Origin: Glaciozyma antarctica PI12
Lineage: Eukaryota; Basidiomycota; Microbotryomycetes; Kriegeriales; Camptobasidiaceae
Length of the DNA: 64,000 bases
Assembly: GCA_002917775.1 (NCBI GenBank)
Contig: KZ627156.1
Location: 270,909 to 334,908, forward strand
Direction of reading: 5' to 3'
Position numbers and translations under genes: made by a program. Under the pieces are notes generated by a model. The model was given only the letters and a program-made list of their open reading frames with translations, ran no database searches and was not told the DNA's origin. This document shows, piece after piece, positions 22,009-32,915 of the stretch (position 1 is its first letter; the number at the start of each line of letters is the position of its first letter).

Positions 22009-23461
22009 ATGGCCTCCCCTCCTCCAGTCCTCCCCTCCGAACCTCCTCCTCGACTCTCCCTCCTCTCCCTCCCCCTCGAGCTGCAGACCAAGATTATCTC
22101 GATGGTTCACCTCCAGGACAAGGCGTATTGCGAGCGAAGGGATTCGCCACTTGAATTTGAAGAGGTCCTCGACGACCAGCTGCCGGAAGCCGAGCAGCGA
22201 TGGTACGGACGAGGGATCGCTGCGCTGTTCCTGAGCTGTCGAGCTCTGAGTCAACTGGCAGCCGTCCATCACTTCTCGGTCAGTCCGGCTCTAGTCCGTT
22301 GCAGCTCGCTCCCGTCTGACTTCCTCTCCAGACCATCACCTCGATTCAGGCGGACAATCCAGTCTTCACCTACTTCGTCCTTCCCCGTCGCGCCTCGTTG
22401 TTCGAGGAGGCGGTCTTCTACGAAAGCGTCGCCAATCTATCGCCCCTTATCGCCGCCTTCCCTTTCCTCACCCGCCTGTCGTCCTTCGTCGTCAGCTGGA
22501 GGGTCCTCGCTAAATTGGAAGCAAGCACCGGCGAAGTCGACCGGCTCCTGCTCGAAGCGTTCATAGCAAAAGCCGCCACCATCGCTCGCCTACGAATTCC
22601 CTCTTTCGACTGCGGCGTGGAGGGCAACAAAGCAGTCGCCCGTCTCATAAGCCTCTTTCCATCCCTCCGCCGCATCGACTTGTTCCCCATTGGACCTCTC
22701 TACATCCCGAGCATCCCTATTCGCGACGCACTGGCGCAGCTATCGCACTTGGAGCATCTTGGGGTCGTTGTTACGGGGGGATAGGGATTTGCTTGACGAA
22801 GGGGAAGGCGCGATGTGGCAGACCGTCCCGTGGGCGTCGGCGGGATCGCTCAAGAGCCTCACCCTCCGGTATTTTACAGTCGGGATGGAGACAGGCGCAG
22901 AGCCGCCGAGATCGAGCCGCCACTCTCGTTCACCAACGCATTCCCTCGCCTGTCTACTCTCACCCTCCGAGGAACCTCCTTCGACGCCAGCTCCCTCCTA
23001 TCTTCCCTCGCCGGTTTTCCCCTCATCTGGCTCCACCTCGGACTCGGCCAAATCAACCTCCACTCCTCTCTTCCCTTCGCCCGCAACTCTGCCACCATAC
23101 ACACCCGCAACCCCCCCCCCCCTCCGCCGTCGACCTCTTCTCTACGACACTACGATACCTCACGATCGAGGATTCTACCGAAGGGGAACGCCTGGACGCC
23201 TGGGATTGCGACGAGTTGAAGGAGTTCTGCCAGGAGCGGCGTGTAGCGACCTCCATCCGCCCCAGCGACGCCTTTTACACCGCCTTGTCCGCCGACATCG
23301 ATATGCTGCACCAGCACGTGGTGAACGAGATCGAGGCGCTTTTGGACTTCGGGCGAGGGCAGGTGGAGCGAGCGATGCTGTGGGAGGAGGACGATCGGCT
23401 GGAGGAGCTTCGGAGGGCGCTTTTGGGGCTCAGGAAGCTTCGTATCATCTGGAAGGACTGA
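22009..23461 (+). pseudogene. F-box/LRR-like locus 1 (subfamily A), frame broken
   Basis: Starts MASPPPVLPSEPP; PPRLSLLSLPLELQTKIISMV is an F-box-like opening, followed by WYGRGIAALFLSCRALSQLA. An intron lies near 22280-22332. The rest is leucine-rich and ends RRALLGLRKLRIIWKD at 23461. It is a paralogue of the gene at 29.0-30.5 kb. The coding frame changes about three times: at the G run near 22780, near 22900, and at the long C run near 23110. Two of the three fall on homopolymers, so read or assembly slippage is a serious alternative to true decay. If intact it would encode an SCF ubiquitin-ligase adaptor-like protein. Confidence 0.65.
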
Positions 23462-23608
23462 GAGGAGGTAGAGCTGGGAGGGGGAGGGGAAGCATCGGGA
23501 GGGCGGCGCTGGAATCGAAGATGGTGCGCACCTGCTGTTCGGTGCGACGAGAGGTTCTTCAACCACGATACCTCGGCGCGTGCGTCGCGAAATACGGTAC
23601 TTCTCAGG

Positions 23609-24679
23609 CTACAGGCTGTAAAAATCTACCCTCACCCCTGCTCGCTCGCACGCGTCCCACAGCCCCTTCGCATGCCCCTCCCGCTCTCGCGACTCCCTCC
23701 CCAACCCCACCAGTCGCAAAACCGCAAGCTTCCGCATCCCCGGCGCCTTAATCGCCTTCTCCAACGTCGCTTGGTGGTTGAGAAGGAGCTCCGTGACCAT
23801 CGGCTGAAGGACGAGCGTCGTCAGGCCCGCCGGGAGCTCGTTCGCCACCGACACGAGATCTTGCAGACCTCGGTCGACGAGCTTCAGCGTTCGCAGGGAT
23901 GTACAGCGTCGGAGGAGAGGTAGGAAAGCTGCTGGAAGTCGGCCTCCTTCTGGTCCTAGGATCTCCAGTCGCAGCGTGCGAAGCGAACCTGCGACGAGCG
24001 GGAATGCCTCGACGTAATGGCTTGCGAGAAGGTGGTGGACATCGTCGATCCTGATTGACAGGTGGTGGAGGTTTGGAGAGGAGGCGAAGAGTTGAGGAAT
24101 AAAGGGAGAGTCGTAGGTTATCGCTCCAATTGTGAGGGAGGAGAGGGAGAAGGGGAGGTGGAGGGGAGTGGAGAGAGGTGGGTTGGCGGCTTCGCGGAGA
24201 GGGCGGGAGATGATGTCGATGATGGAGAGGTGGAGACAAGAGAGATCTGTAGAAGAGTGTTAGCGGAGCATGCGGGTGGGAGACGGCGGCAGCTTACGAC
24301 GAAGTTGAGGCAACTGGAAGAAGGCGAGCGGGAGCTTGTCGAGGCAGTGGAGCTCGAGGGATCGCAAGGAGCCAAACCGCTTGATAACAGGCGTCACGTC
24401 TGCTCCTCTGAGAGTCCCTGCTCCCCACTCGCCGACGAGGCTCAGTGATCGCGTTGAGCTCGCCGTCTTCCCAGCTCGCTTCGAAGCCTCGTCGAAGGCT
24501 TCGACCTGCGCCATCGAGATGAGCGTTACAGCGTCCCATAGTAGCTCCATCGCGATTGGCTTCCAGCCTCGACAAACGAGCGCGACAGAGCGGAGGTCAC
24601 TACCTCTTACTAAAGCGCCGACCTCCTCGAAAATCTGGACGAGCAGCTCAGGAGGAAGCTGGGGAAGACCAGGACTCAT
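23609..24679 (-). CDS. F-box protein, locus 2 (subfamily B), intact
   Basis: Two exons, 24679-24298 and 24246-23609, sum to 339 residues without a break. The F-box is LPQLPPELLVQIFEEVGALV, continuing RSVALVCRGWKPIAMELLWD, a good match to the classic F-box helices. Leucine-rich repeats follow (SLRTLRLEILG, SLRTLKLVDRGL, LTTLVLQPM). The F-box should bind Skp1 and the repeats a substrate. I chose the ATG at 24679 because the F-box starts six residues later; an ORF extension upstream is unlike protein. It converges with locus 1, with 147 bp between stops. Confidence 0.85.
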
Positions 24680-24900
24680 CGGAGCCAAAGGTAGGGTTCC
24701 TTCAAGGTCTTTGGAAGAACTGGGAGCAGAGGTACACCGCCTGGAGGAACGCGGAGGAAGCAGAGAAGGGGATCCTCCGCTCATCCGCCTCTTGTCCCTC
24801 GACCGCTTCCTTGCCAGAACTCGACCTCAAGCTGGTTGCGCGCTGCTCTTACTGCGACCTTTGGAAAGCTTCCTGGTGAGTTTCGCTTCCCTCCCAGCCG

Positions 24901-25028
24901 CTCCGCCCCGCCGACAGCGACCACAGCCCCCACGTTCCCCGTCCCTCGTCCTCGCCGCTTCCACCCGCTCCGCCCCGCCGACAGCGACCACAGCCCCCAC
25001 GTTCCCCGTCCCTCGTCCTCGCCGCTCT
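24901..25028. repeat. 67-bp tandem repeat, about two copies
   Basis: A unit beginning CTCCGCCCCGCCGACAGCGA recurs 67 bp later almost unchanged, between divergent F-box loci 2 and 3, ending 17 bp before the start codon of locus 3. It lies in the leader or core promoter of locus 3. Confidence 0.9.
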
Positions 25029-25044
25029 CCTCTCCCCGCTCAGC

Positions 25045-26059
25045 ATGGCCACCATTCACTCCCTCCCTACCGAACTCCTCTACCGCATCATGGAACTCGG
25101 ATTGCCTTGGCCTGCTAGGCTTTACCAACGCCCGGTCGAGAGCTACACCTTCCTCCTCAACGCGTCACTCGTCTCGGCGTCCTGGCGTGTCGTGGCGCAA
25201 GACCGGCTTTGGAAGATGGTTTGGCTGGAAGATTTTGAGGCTGGGGAGGCTGTCGTCGCAAGCGATGGGCGAAAACAGCGCACGACGACGGAGCTGGCGC
25301 TGGCGTGGTCTGGCGCTGGAGTGGTCGGCCCTCCCGGGTGGTCGAGCGGTGCAGGGGCTGAGGATCGTTGAGCTTTGCGGCGTGAATGTCGGAGACGTGC
25401 TTTGTTCTCCGAGCACGGCAGGTAAGCTAAGGTCACTTTGTTTATAGATCCCACTGGATACGTTGCTGATGCGAAGCGTCTTGCCGCAGTCACCTCCCTC
25501 TCGCTCTACAGTATCCCCGACTCTGGTGTTCTTCCGCCACGGGCGCCCCTCTTTCAACTAATAACCTCAAAATCGACGACATCCAATCCATTCGCCTCGT
25601 CAATCAACAACCCTTCAACCCTCAATCACCTCTTTCACCCTCAGTGATCCACCCCAGAACTACAATGTTGCCCTCTCGAGCGTGGCCCACCAGCTCAAAT
25701 CCCTCTCCATCACTTCCTCGGGAGATTCCGCCGCTGATCTCCAGACGTTCTTCCGCGCCTGATCCAACCTCTCCGACTTTACCTGTGAAGCTCACGTAGC
25801 CGGTATTGTCCTCCCTTGGACCCCAAGTGTACTCGACGAATTCACGGTGGATACATTGTGTTCACAGAGGGGAGAGGTGAAAAGGCTGCAAGAGCTTTCG
25901 CGCTCGTCGTCGGCGACGAAAGTCGTTTTGCTCTCGGCGCTTCGCAGGCTGAGATTCGTGGCGATGGAGGAGTACATCGGGAACACCTGGAAAGGAAGGG
26001 CTCTTTTGCAGGAGCTTGCGCGGCGGAGGATCGAGGTGGAGTTCGATGTTGAATATTGA
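25045..26059 (+). pseudogene. F-box-like locus 3 (subfamily C), decayed
   Basis: Begins MATIHSLPTELLYRIMELGL, continuing SLVSASWRVVAQDRLW, an F-box nearly matching locus 8 at 39.2 kb. Downstream the family sequence passes through several frames (ELCGVNVGDVLCSP near 25380, VTSLSLYSIPDSGV near 25490, HQLKSLSITSSGD near 25690). It contains an in-frame TGA near 25760 and ends RRIEVEFDVEY at 26059. At least two frame changes plus the stop are needed, so it is best read as a pseudogene. Introns at 25420-25490 are possible and would account for one change. Confidence 0.7.
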
Positions 26060-26493
26060 ACGAGCGAGGCGTCAGGAGGGGGGGGGGAAGGAAGGTGAGT
26101 CTGCAGTGCGATCGTTCCTAGATCGCGCTGATGCGTCCTTTTTCGCAGTTACAGCTGCGAGGAGTGCTCGAGTTGCTCTAGTGATGCGAAATTTAGTCGT
26201 TGAATCGAGCCGGGAGGGAGCGAGCGAGGGGTGAATTGCGAAGGACTGGCGTTCTCGTTTTCGTCGACGTTCAAGGACTCCCTTCGGCCGAGAGCAATAG
26301 CTGTGTATGTACGCCTAGCCTACTTTATCTTGCGCGTCGAGAGACAAACTCAGCTCATCACTCCGCGGCGCCTGCCAAAAACGCCCCTCGAGCGCGCGTC
26401 AGTCTCTCTCCTCGATCCTCGTCGACTTGCGCTCAATCTCAGGCTAGTCCTGCTACCACCACCAGCTCCATCCGCAAGGCCTGACAGTCCTCT
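26060..26493. other. Intergenic, promoter of the lipase gene
   Basis: 434 bp with a run of nine G near 26080. I see no gene. It should hold the promoter and leader of the lipase gene. Confidence 0.5.
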
Positions 26494-28820
26494 ATGCTCA
26501 GGCTCGCTCGACAGCACCAACGCCTCCCTCGAATGAGCTCTCCAGGCTCTCCAACAGCAAGCACGTCCAGCTCCCCCTCCAGACCTCCTCTCGCCCGCTT
26601 CCCGCCCTCTTTCCACGCCTCCCGCGCCGCCCTATCCCCACTCTACATTGACCAGCTCACGCACGCCACTCTCCCCTCGTCCGTCTCGGAAACCAACGCG
26701 CGACACCCCGACCTCGTTCGCCCTACCCCGTCGCTTCAACAGTCCCTCAGCAGCACTTCGAGCCCTGGGAAGACGCGCAGCAGGGCTGATCTGTACAGGC
26801 AGAGGAGCCGGAGCGCGAGTATCGGGAGCTTGCAGGGGTTCGTCGAGCGGGGGGAGGTGACGCGCAGGCCGAGCTCCAGTCGGTCCCTCAGCTCTGGGTC
26901 GGGGGCGCGGCCTTCGATCGAGGATAGAGGGGAAATACTGCCGTCTACAGAGGATGAGAGCGATGCGCAGGCGGGCGCGTTGGCGGACTTGAGCTGGGGA
27001 ACCAAATGGTGGCCCTTCGCGGTGGTGGAGCCTAAGGTGGAGAAAGGGAAGGGGAGGGAGGAGGAACACGGGGTGGAGGACGGGAAGGCTGTGGAGAGGG
27101 GCTTCTTGGAGCTATTCGCAGGACGGGGAGCGGTGCAGGAGGCGAGGGAGCAGCGGAGGGCGGAGGTCGTGCTGGACGAGCTGGAGGAGGAGCTGCTGGG
27201 GACCGACCTCGCTGCGCTCCGGATCGCCAGCACAGCATCACCAGATGAGATTGAGGCCGACGAGACTCCTCCACACTTCCTCCTCGCGACTCCTCTACCG
27301 TCAAGACCGACCACCTTCCTCTCGACCTCCACCTTCTCCTCCCGACGCGCTGAACCCGCACCCTCCCTCTTCTCCTCCTTCACCCTCTCGAACCCTTTCA
27401 CCACCTCCGCTTCAGCTCCCTCCTCTTCTTCAGGACAAAGACTACCGCGGCGCGGGCGATCATATTCGACTGGCTCGGGAGACGGCGTGCAGCGGAAGCA
27501 CGTCGATCCGCTGCTAGACGAGGAGGACAAGAAGGCGGCCAAGATTGAGGACGATTCGCATATGGATGTGTTTACACTGATCAAGGAGCGGTATCGCTGT
27601 CCCAAGTGCGTTTTTTCTGCGCGTGCGAAGGTGGGCTGCTGCTGATTTCGACTTCGCAGGCACCCGATCGTCTTCTGCCACGGCCTTTTTGGTGTGTTCG
27701 CTCTCGCTGCGCTTCCGCATCCGCTGATCAGCGTCGCAGGATTCGATACCATCGGCCCCGCTGCGATCAAGCCTCTTCAATTCTCGTACTGGGTCGGCGT
27801 AAAGGAGGCGCTGGAAGCGATTGGTGTAGAGGTACTGATCGCTCGCGTTCCTGCTTCAGCAAGTGCGTTTCAGCTTCTCTCCAACCCGCGCGCAACACCT
27901 CTGACGCGCGCTCATCCACAGGTATCGAGGAGCGCGCCAAAGTTCTCTGCGAACTCATCGAACAGACCTTCCCCGGTCGCGAAGTCAACCTCATCGGGCA
28001 TTCAATGGTACGCTCCTCCCTCCCTCCCCTTTTCCCCGCTAACTCCCTCCCAGGGCGGACTCGACGGCCGCTTCCTCATCTCGCACCTCAAGCCCACGAC
28101 CTTCAAAGTCAAATCCCTCACCACCATCGCCACCCCCCACCGCGGCTCCTCCTTCGCCGACTTCCTCCTCGAAGACCTCATCGGCCGTTCCCAAGTCCCC
28201 GCCCTCCTCGGCCTCATGTCGAGCGTCGGCGTTCCAGGAGGAGGAAAGGCGTTCGATGATCTTACGACGTGCGTCTTTTCGTTTGTGGTGTGGGGAAGCG
28301 GAGCTGATGAGGTGTGCAGGACAAAGATGGCGAGGTTTAATGACGAGACGCCGGACGACCCGAACGTGCGGTACCTCAGCTATGGCGCCGAGTTTGAGCC
28401 GGGGTGGAGTAACGCGTTTTGGATGAGCTGGAAGGTCATTAACGAGCGGGAAGGTGCGTCTGCTTTCCCTTGAGTAGGAATATGCTGATGGGGTCGAGCA
28501 GGGGCGAACGATGGACTGGTGTCGATCGAGTCGGCGAGGTGGGGGGAGTACCAGACGACGCTCACGAACGTCAACCACCTGTCCGTTTCTTTCGCGCTTC
28601 TGGAGAATACAGCGCTGACGCTCCTAGTGCCTTCGCAGTGATCTCGTCGGCTGGGTCGGGAAGTACGCGCTCCCCCTGCTCGCAGGTGGCGACCTCGCTG
28701 ACCTTTTTCGCGCGCAGGGTTCGCTTCGGGTGGGCAGAGTGGCTTGGGAAGCCCATCAAGTTCAAGCCGGTCTCGTTCTACTGCGCCGTTTCCGAGATGC
28801 TCGCCGACGAGGGGCTGTAA
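26494..28820 (+). CDS. Tgl2-like triacylglycerol lipase
   Basis: Nine exons (26494-27605, then eight short ones to 28820) sum to 635 residues; a second ATG at 26533 would give 622. A long disordered Ser/Glu-rich N-terminus precedes the lipase fold. HPIVFCHGLFGFDTIGP is the oxyanion-hole strand, GHSMGGLDGR (built across a splice) holds the nucleophile Ser, TIATPHRGSSFADFL matches Tgl2 and bacterial lipases, and NDGLVS and NVNHLDLVGWVG supply the catalytic Asp and His. Yeast Tgl2 is mitochondrial; I see no clear presequence here, so location is open. The product should hydrolyse triacylglycerol or diacylglycerol, fitting an oil-rich yeast. Confidence 0.9.
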
Positions 28821-28989
28821 TGGACATTGTTGTTACTCGAGCTTAAGCTCGCTCGCTCGGTCCCTTGATCCGCTCTCTCAGCTCAAGAGTTCTCACTCTC
28901 CCGCTCTCTCGAAATCTTGCGACGCTGTCTCCGAGCGACTGCGTTGCGGCGCAAAACTTGTTCCAAACTTTCAACTCCCTCTCCCTCGC

Positions 28990-30514
28990 CTAATCATCCA
29001 TCATCGCCTGGTGCTCGATCAGCCCCCGCAACGCCACCAACAACCGCTTTCCCTGCTCCAAATCCTCCGTCCCCACAACATCGTCCATCGCCTTCCTCGC
29101 CGTCGCCAAAACCCGCCCCACTTCCTCCGAAATCTCCTCAAGGCTCTTTCGAACGTCCGCTCCATCCAATAGCTCCGGATGCCAATCAATCTGGCTGTAG
29201 GTGAGGACTCCTTCCACGCGCTGTGGCGTCGCAATTCCTTCCGCTGCGCAAAAGGTATCGATCGCCCGCTTGTAGGACGGCAGCATCCGCTGTTTGTTTC
29301 CAAAGTAGTCCTTGTCGACGATGGAGAGGAACCGGAGGGTGGGTAACCAGGACCGAATGATATCCAAAAGAGCGGTGTACGCGCTTGCTGACGGTGGCGG
29401 TTCGTACGGGCCGCACGAAATATCGAGCTCGAGTCGGAGGAAGGTGGAGAGGTGGAGAAGGCGGGGAGGGAGAGTAAAGTGGTTGCGGCGGGGAAGTGGA
29501 GGCGATTGTGCTGAGTGTGGTAAGGCGGGGGAGGGTGGGGCTGGCGACTTCGGGATCGGGGACGTCGGGGTCGAAGTCTTGGAAGGTGAGATGGACGGAT
29601 TGGAGAGTTTCGGCGAAGATGCTGATGAGTGGGAGGTCATCGTAATCTTGATACGACTCGAGTCGGAGGTGACGAAGGCTGCGAGTTTGCCACGAGAGTG
29701 CTTGCCAGTCGATGGTGGGCCCCGACAACCGCCCGATCTCGAGACGTGCGAGGAAAGACAGCGCCGAGAGGGCAGTGCCGAAGGAGGCGAAGTGGTCACC
29801 GAACTGGACGTCCTGGAGAGCAAGGCTCTTTAGGGCCGGGAATTGCTTGAGGAAGGTGGTCCCGGCTTTGCCCAGCTTGGGAGTCGAGAGCTTTACGTCC
29901 ACGAAGACGAGTCGGTGGGTTCTTTTGGCCGTCTCCCGAAAGGCGTCCAACGCGTAGTCAAAATCGGTGTCGTCCTTGCCGTAGAGCGCCGACGGGAGAC
30001 TGAGCGTGTCCTTCAACGTGATTGTGAGGGTAGAAAGGTTTGGCAAAAAGCGCCAGGTCTTCAAGAAGTCTCGCAGGTCGGAACGTTCGCTCCCGAAATC
30101 GGAAGATAGCTCGACGATCGCATGGACGAAGAGCGGACCGCGGTTTGGCAGCACCCAATGCTTGAAGCCGTCGCCAGCACATCTCGATCGGAGTTCCTGC
30201 GAGCGCATCGTGTCAGCTGAAGACACCGTAGCTCAGCTATAGTCAGGACGCACCGAGAATACGTGCTTTGCCGCCAAATCGCTGAGCTCCTTGTTCGCCA
30301 TAAACAGCGCCGACGTCCCTCGTCCGTACCACGACGCATCATAATCCCGCCGCCGCTCCCCCTCCTCTTCCTCCTCCATCGGCCGCGGGACTCGCGCGCG
30401 ATATGCTACATCTTGCGCTCGCACCATTCTGACGATCTCGGTCTTGATCTCGAGCGGCAGGCCGAGGAGAGAGAGGCGGGGAGGCAGAGCATCGAGGTCG
30501 GAGGAGGGAGGCAT
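28990..30514 (-). pseudogene. F-box/LRR-like locus 4 (subfamily A), one frame break
   Basis: Exon 1 is 30514-30254 (MPPSSDLDALPPRLSLLGLP, then WYGRGTSALFMANKELSDLA) and exon 2 starts at 30196. The body is leucine-rich (FLPNLSTLTITLKD, SFLARLEIGRLSG, RSLRHLRLESYQDY). It ends VALRGLIEHQAMMDD. One change of frame is needed around 29440-29520, where a Pro/Ser/Leu-rich frame passes to the frame containing LELDISCGPYEPPP. Everything else is open, so this may be a functional gene with one sequence error. Closest relative in the window is locus 1. Confidence 0.65.
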
Positions 30515-31232
30515 TTGGGCAAGAGTTTAGAGAGCGGCGGCGGTTAGGTCGCAAGGTCGTGAAGCTGAAGGGTGGTGGGTGGGAGTGAGACCTGGAGACA
30601 AGCGCCTTCGTCAGCTTAGGCTCCCCCTCTCCTCCAGAGGTTGACGCACCTGGCCAAGCGCGCTTGAGCACACTGGATCACTCTGAGCGGCGTGGAGGAG
30701 CTGGAGCACTGTGGACCATCTGCGTTAGCCTCTAGAACTCCTACGAAGGCCGGGCAAGCTCACGCGTGAAGAGCAGCGAGTTGTTGAGCTCCGACGGTCG
30801 AGGAGGAGAAGCTGTTCGGCGCGTGTCGAGAGTCCTGCTTACAGGCCGTTAGCACGTCGCTCACCACGCCTAGTTCTGTTCTCACCCTGAGCACACCGCG
30901 GACGTTGCTATGGAGCGAGCGATTAGGGTGGCGAGGGGGAGGAAGGGAGCTGGCTGTCGAGGCGCGAAGTCCTCGCTCAGTCCCTCAGCCGGCTCTCAGC
31001 CTGCTCTTCGGCGGCTCTCGCTCTCTCCTTGGTTGCCTTCACTTGCTTGCTCGCTGGATACTGCTGAACTTGCGAACAACTTCGTCAAACACCGTAGTAT
31101 CCACCCTCACGCCGTCTCTTAACTCCCTTCGCACCACCGATCCGCCTTCTCCCTCCCAAAGCCTCGAAGCACCTGCAAGGAGAGCGTCAGCTATCGCAGC
31201 GGACGAAAAGAATACGAGCGTACCCAGCTCAA
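30515..31232. other. Upstream region of locus 4, spliced-leader-like
   Basis: About 720 bp between two minus-strand F-box loci. Several donor/acceptor pairs typical of this genome occur on the minus strand, suggesting a multi-exon untranslated leader. No separate gene is visible. Confidence 0.45.
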
Positions 31233-32583
31233 TCACCGCGCCATTTCATCCCAAACCCAGGCCCCGCCTTTCCACCCTCGCACCGTCAAGCTCTCGAGCT
31301 TCGACCCGACTGGCCCCTTGCAGAACGCCTCGAGCTCCGGATCCTCGCCTTCGGGAGAAACGCCGAGCTTTAGAACCTTTAGCGTCGAAGCAAGAGTGTC
31401 GAAAAAGGCGCGAGGGAGAGACGGGACCGTCCCGAATTTTGACATGACGGCGAGCGTGGTGAGTTCGGGATGGAGGGGAAGAATGCGGGTGACCGCGTCG
31501 AGAAATTCGTGGGAAGGGAAGAACTGATATGCGATTCGGAGGAGGTTGAGATGTCGACCGCGTCGGCCCAACCACTGCCAAGCAGCGCAGATCCCTTCCA
31601 CCAGCTTGAGCGACCGGAGGTCGTCTACATCTGCGGCGCGTAAGATGAGGGAGGAGGAGCTAAGATCGGTGTCGCTGACCTGGTCGACTTCGGGGTCGCG
31701 GGGAAAGGGGAGAAAATGAAGGGCCGATAGGTGCAGCGAGGGGAGAGAGGAAGGGTTCGGCGGAGAATGCTCGTCTGCGTGAATGTCGATGTCGATTTCG
31801 AGCTCTTTGAGATTCGGAAAGCTGGCGAGGTGTCGCAGGAAGTGGAATGGAGAGTAGTTGAGAGGGTAGGCCGCCGTGAACAAGTCGGGCTGCGACCACG
31901 CGAACTTCCTGAGACTCCCGGCCGATCCCTGCGCCGCCTTCATGACCGTCCTCAGCGTAGCGGGATGAAAATTGACGACGTCCAGCAAACGCATTCGAGT
32001 GCAGACTCGGATCGTCCGACGGATCAGGTCGAGCATGCCCTCGAACTCGTCGAGCTCCAGCTCACACATCTCCCGCAGGTCGTCATCAGAATCGTCCGAC
32101 TCGTTCTCGTCCATCACCGCTCGGGTGAAGAAGAAAGTTCCGTCCAGACTGAGCTCCGTAACGTAGCGACCCAGGCGGGTCGAAACGGCGTCGTCTCCCA
32201 AAAGGAGTAGGTGATTTGGCTCGAGGGTCGCGACGAACGCGTCGAAGGGGAAGAATCCAATCCTTTCCCAGACAATCGCCCGGCCAAGCTCGCGCCAGTC
32301 TCGACAGACGAGGGAGATGTCGCATCCATCGGCGGGGGTGAAGTGGCGAGGGTCGAGGATTTGGAGGGTGATTTCGGGGGGCAAGCGGGAGAAGGGGGGG
32401 AACTTGAAGGGGGTGATAGGCGGCTGAGGAGTACGACGAGGAGGTGCCTGTAAGCCAGGACAGCGCGCAAGTCAGCTAGCATCCCCGGTGTTGCCGCCTG
32501 GCCCTGATCCCCAACGCGCGAAGAAATGGGTTCGTACGCACCGGCTTGACAGGAGGCGCAGTCGGCAAGCTGGCAGTCGAGTT
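31233..32583 (-). CDS. F-box-like/LRR protein, locus 5 (subfamily D), intact body
   Basis: The main exon, 32447-31233, is open throughout. It contains FSRLPPEITLQILDPRHFTP and SLVCRDWRELGRAIVWERI (F-box-like helices), then LRR-like segments (MRLLDVVNFHPATLRTVM, NLKELEIDIDIHAD, LPLHPELTTLAVM), ending VWDEMAR. A 42-base exon (32583-32542) joins upstream in phase; the initiator Met must lie further 5' (up to about 32.8 kb) and was not resolved. Loci 6, 9, 10, 12, 13 and 14 share its plan. If active, an SCF adaptor. Confidence 0.75.
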
Positions 32584-32915
32584 CTCGTCAGCTGTATTCA
32601 AGTCAGCTTGCTGGTGCGGCCGCGTAGATACGAGAGGGCTCACAAGAGTCCAGAGAGACTTGTCCAACGCGGGCGAGCCAGCGGCGCACCTCCGACGAGG
32701 GCTTTCAAAGACAGCGACGTGAGCTACGGTCTTCAGTGGATAGAGCAGGTGCGTACCATATCGCGTGCAAACGACTTGTCGTCGAGCGAGATGAGGGCGG
32801 GAGGACAAAAACGTGAGCCTTTTTGGGTGCTGCCGGCCTGCTCCTCAGCTCTCGAGCGTCAAACTTAGCTCGCAATACACCAAGCTACCAAGCAATCCCA
32901 TCGCAAGCCACCCCC

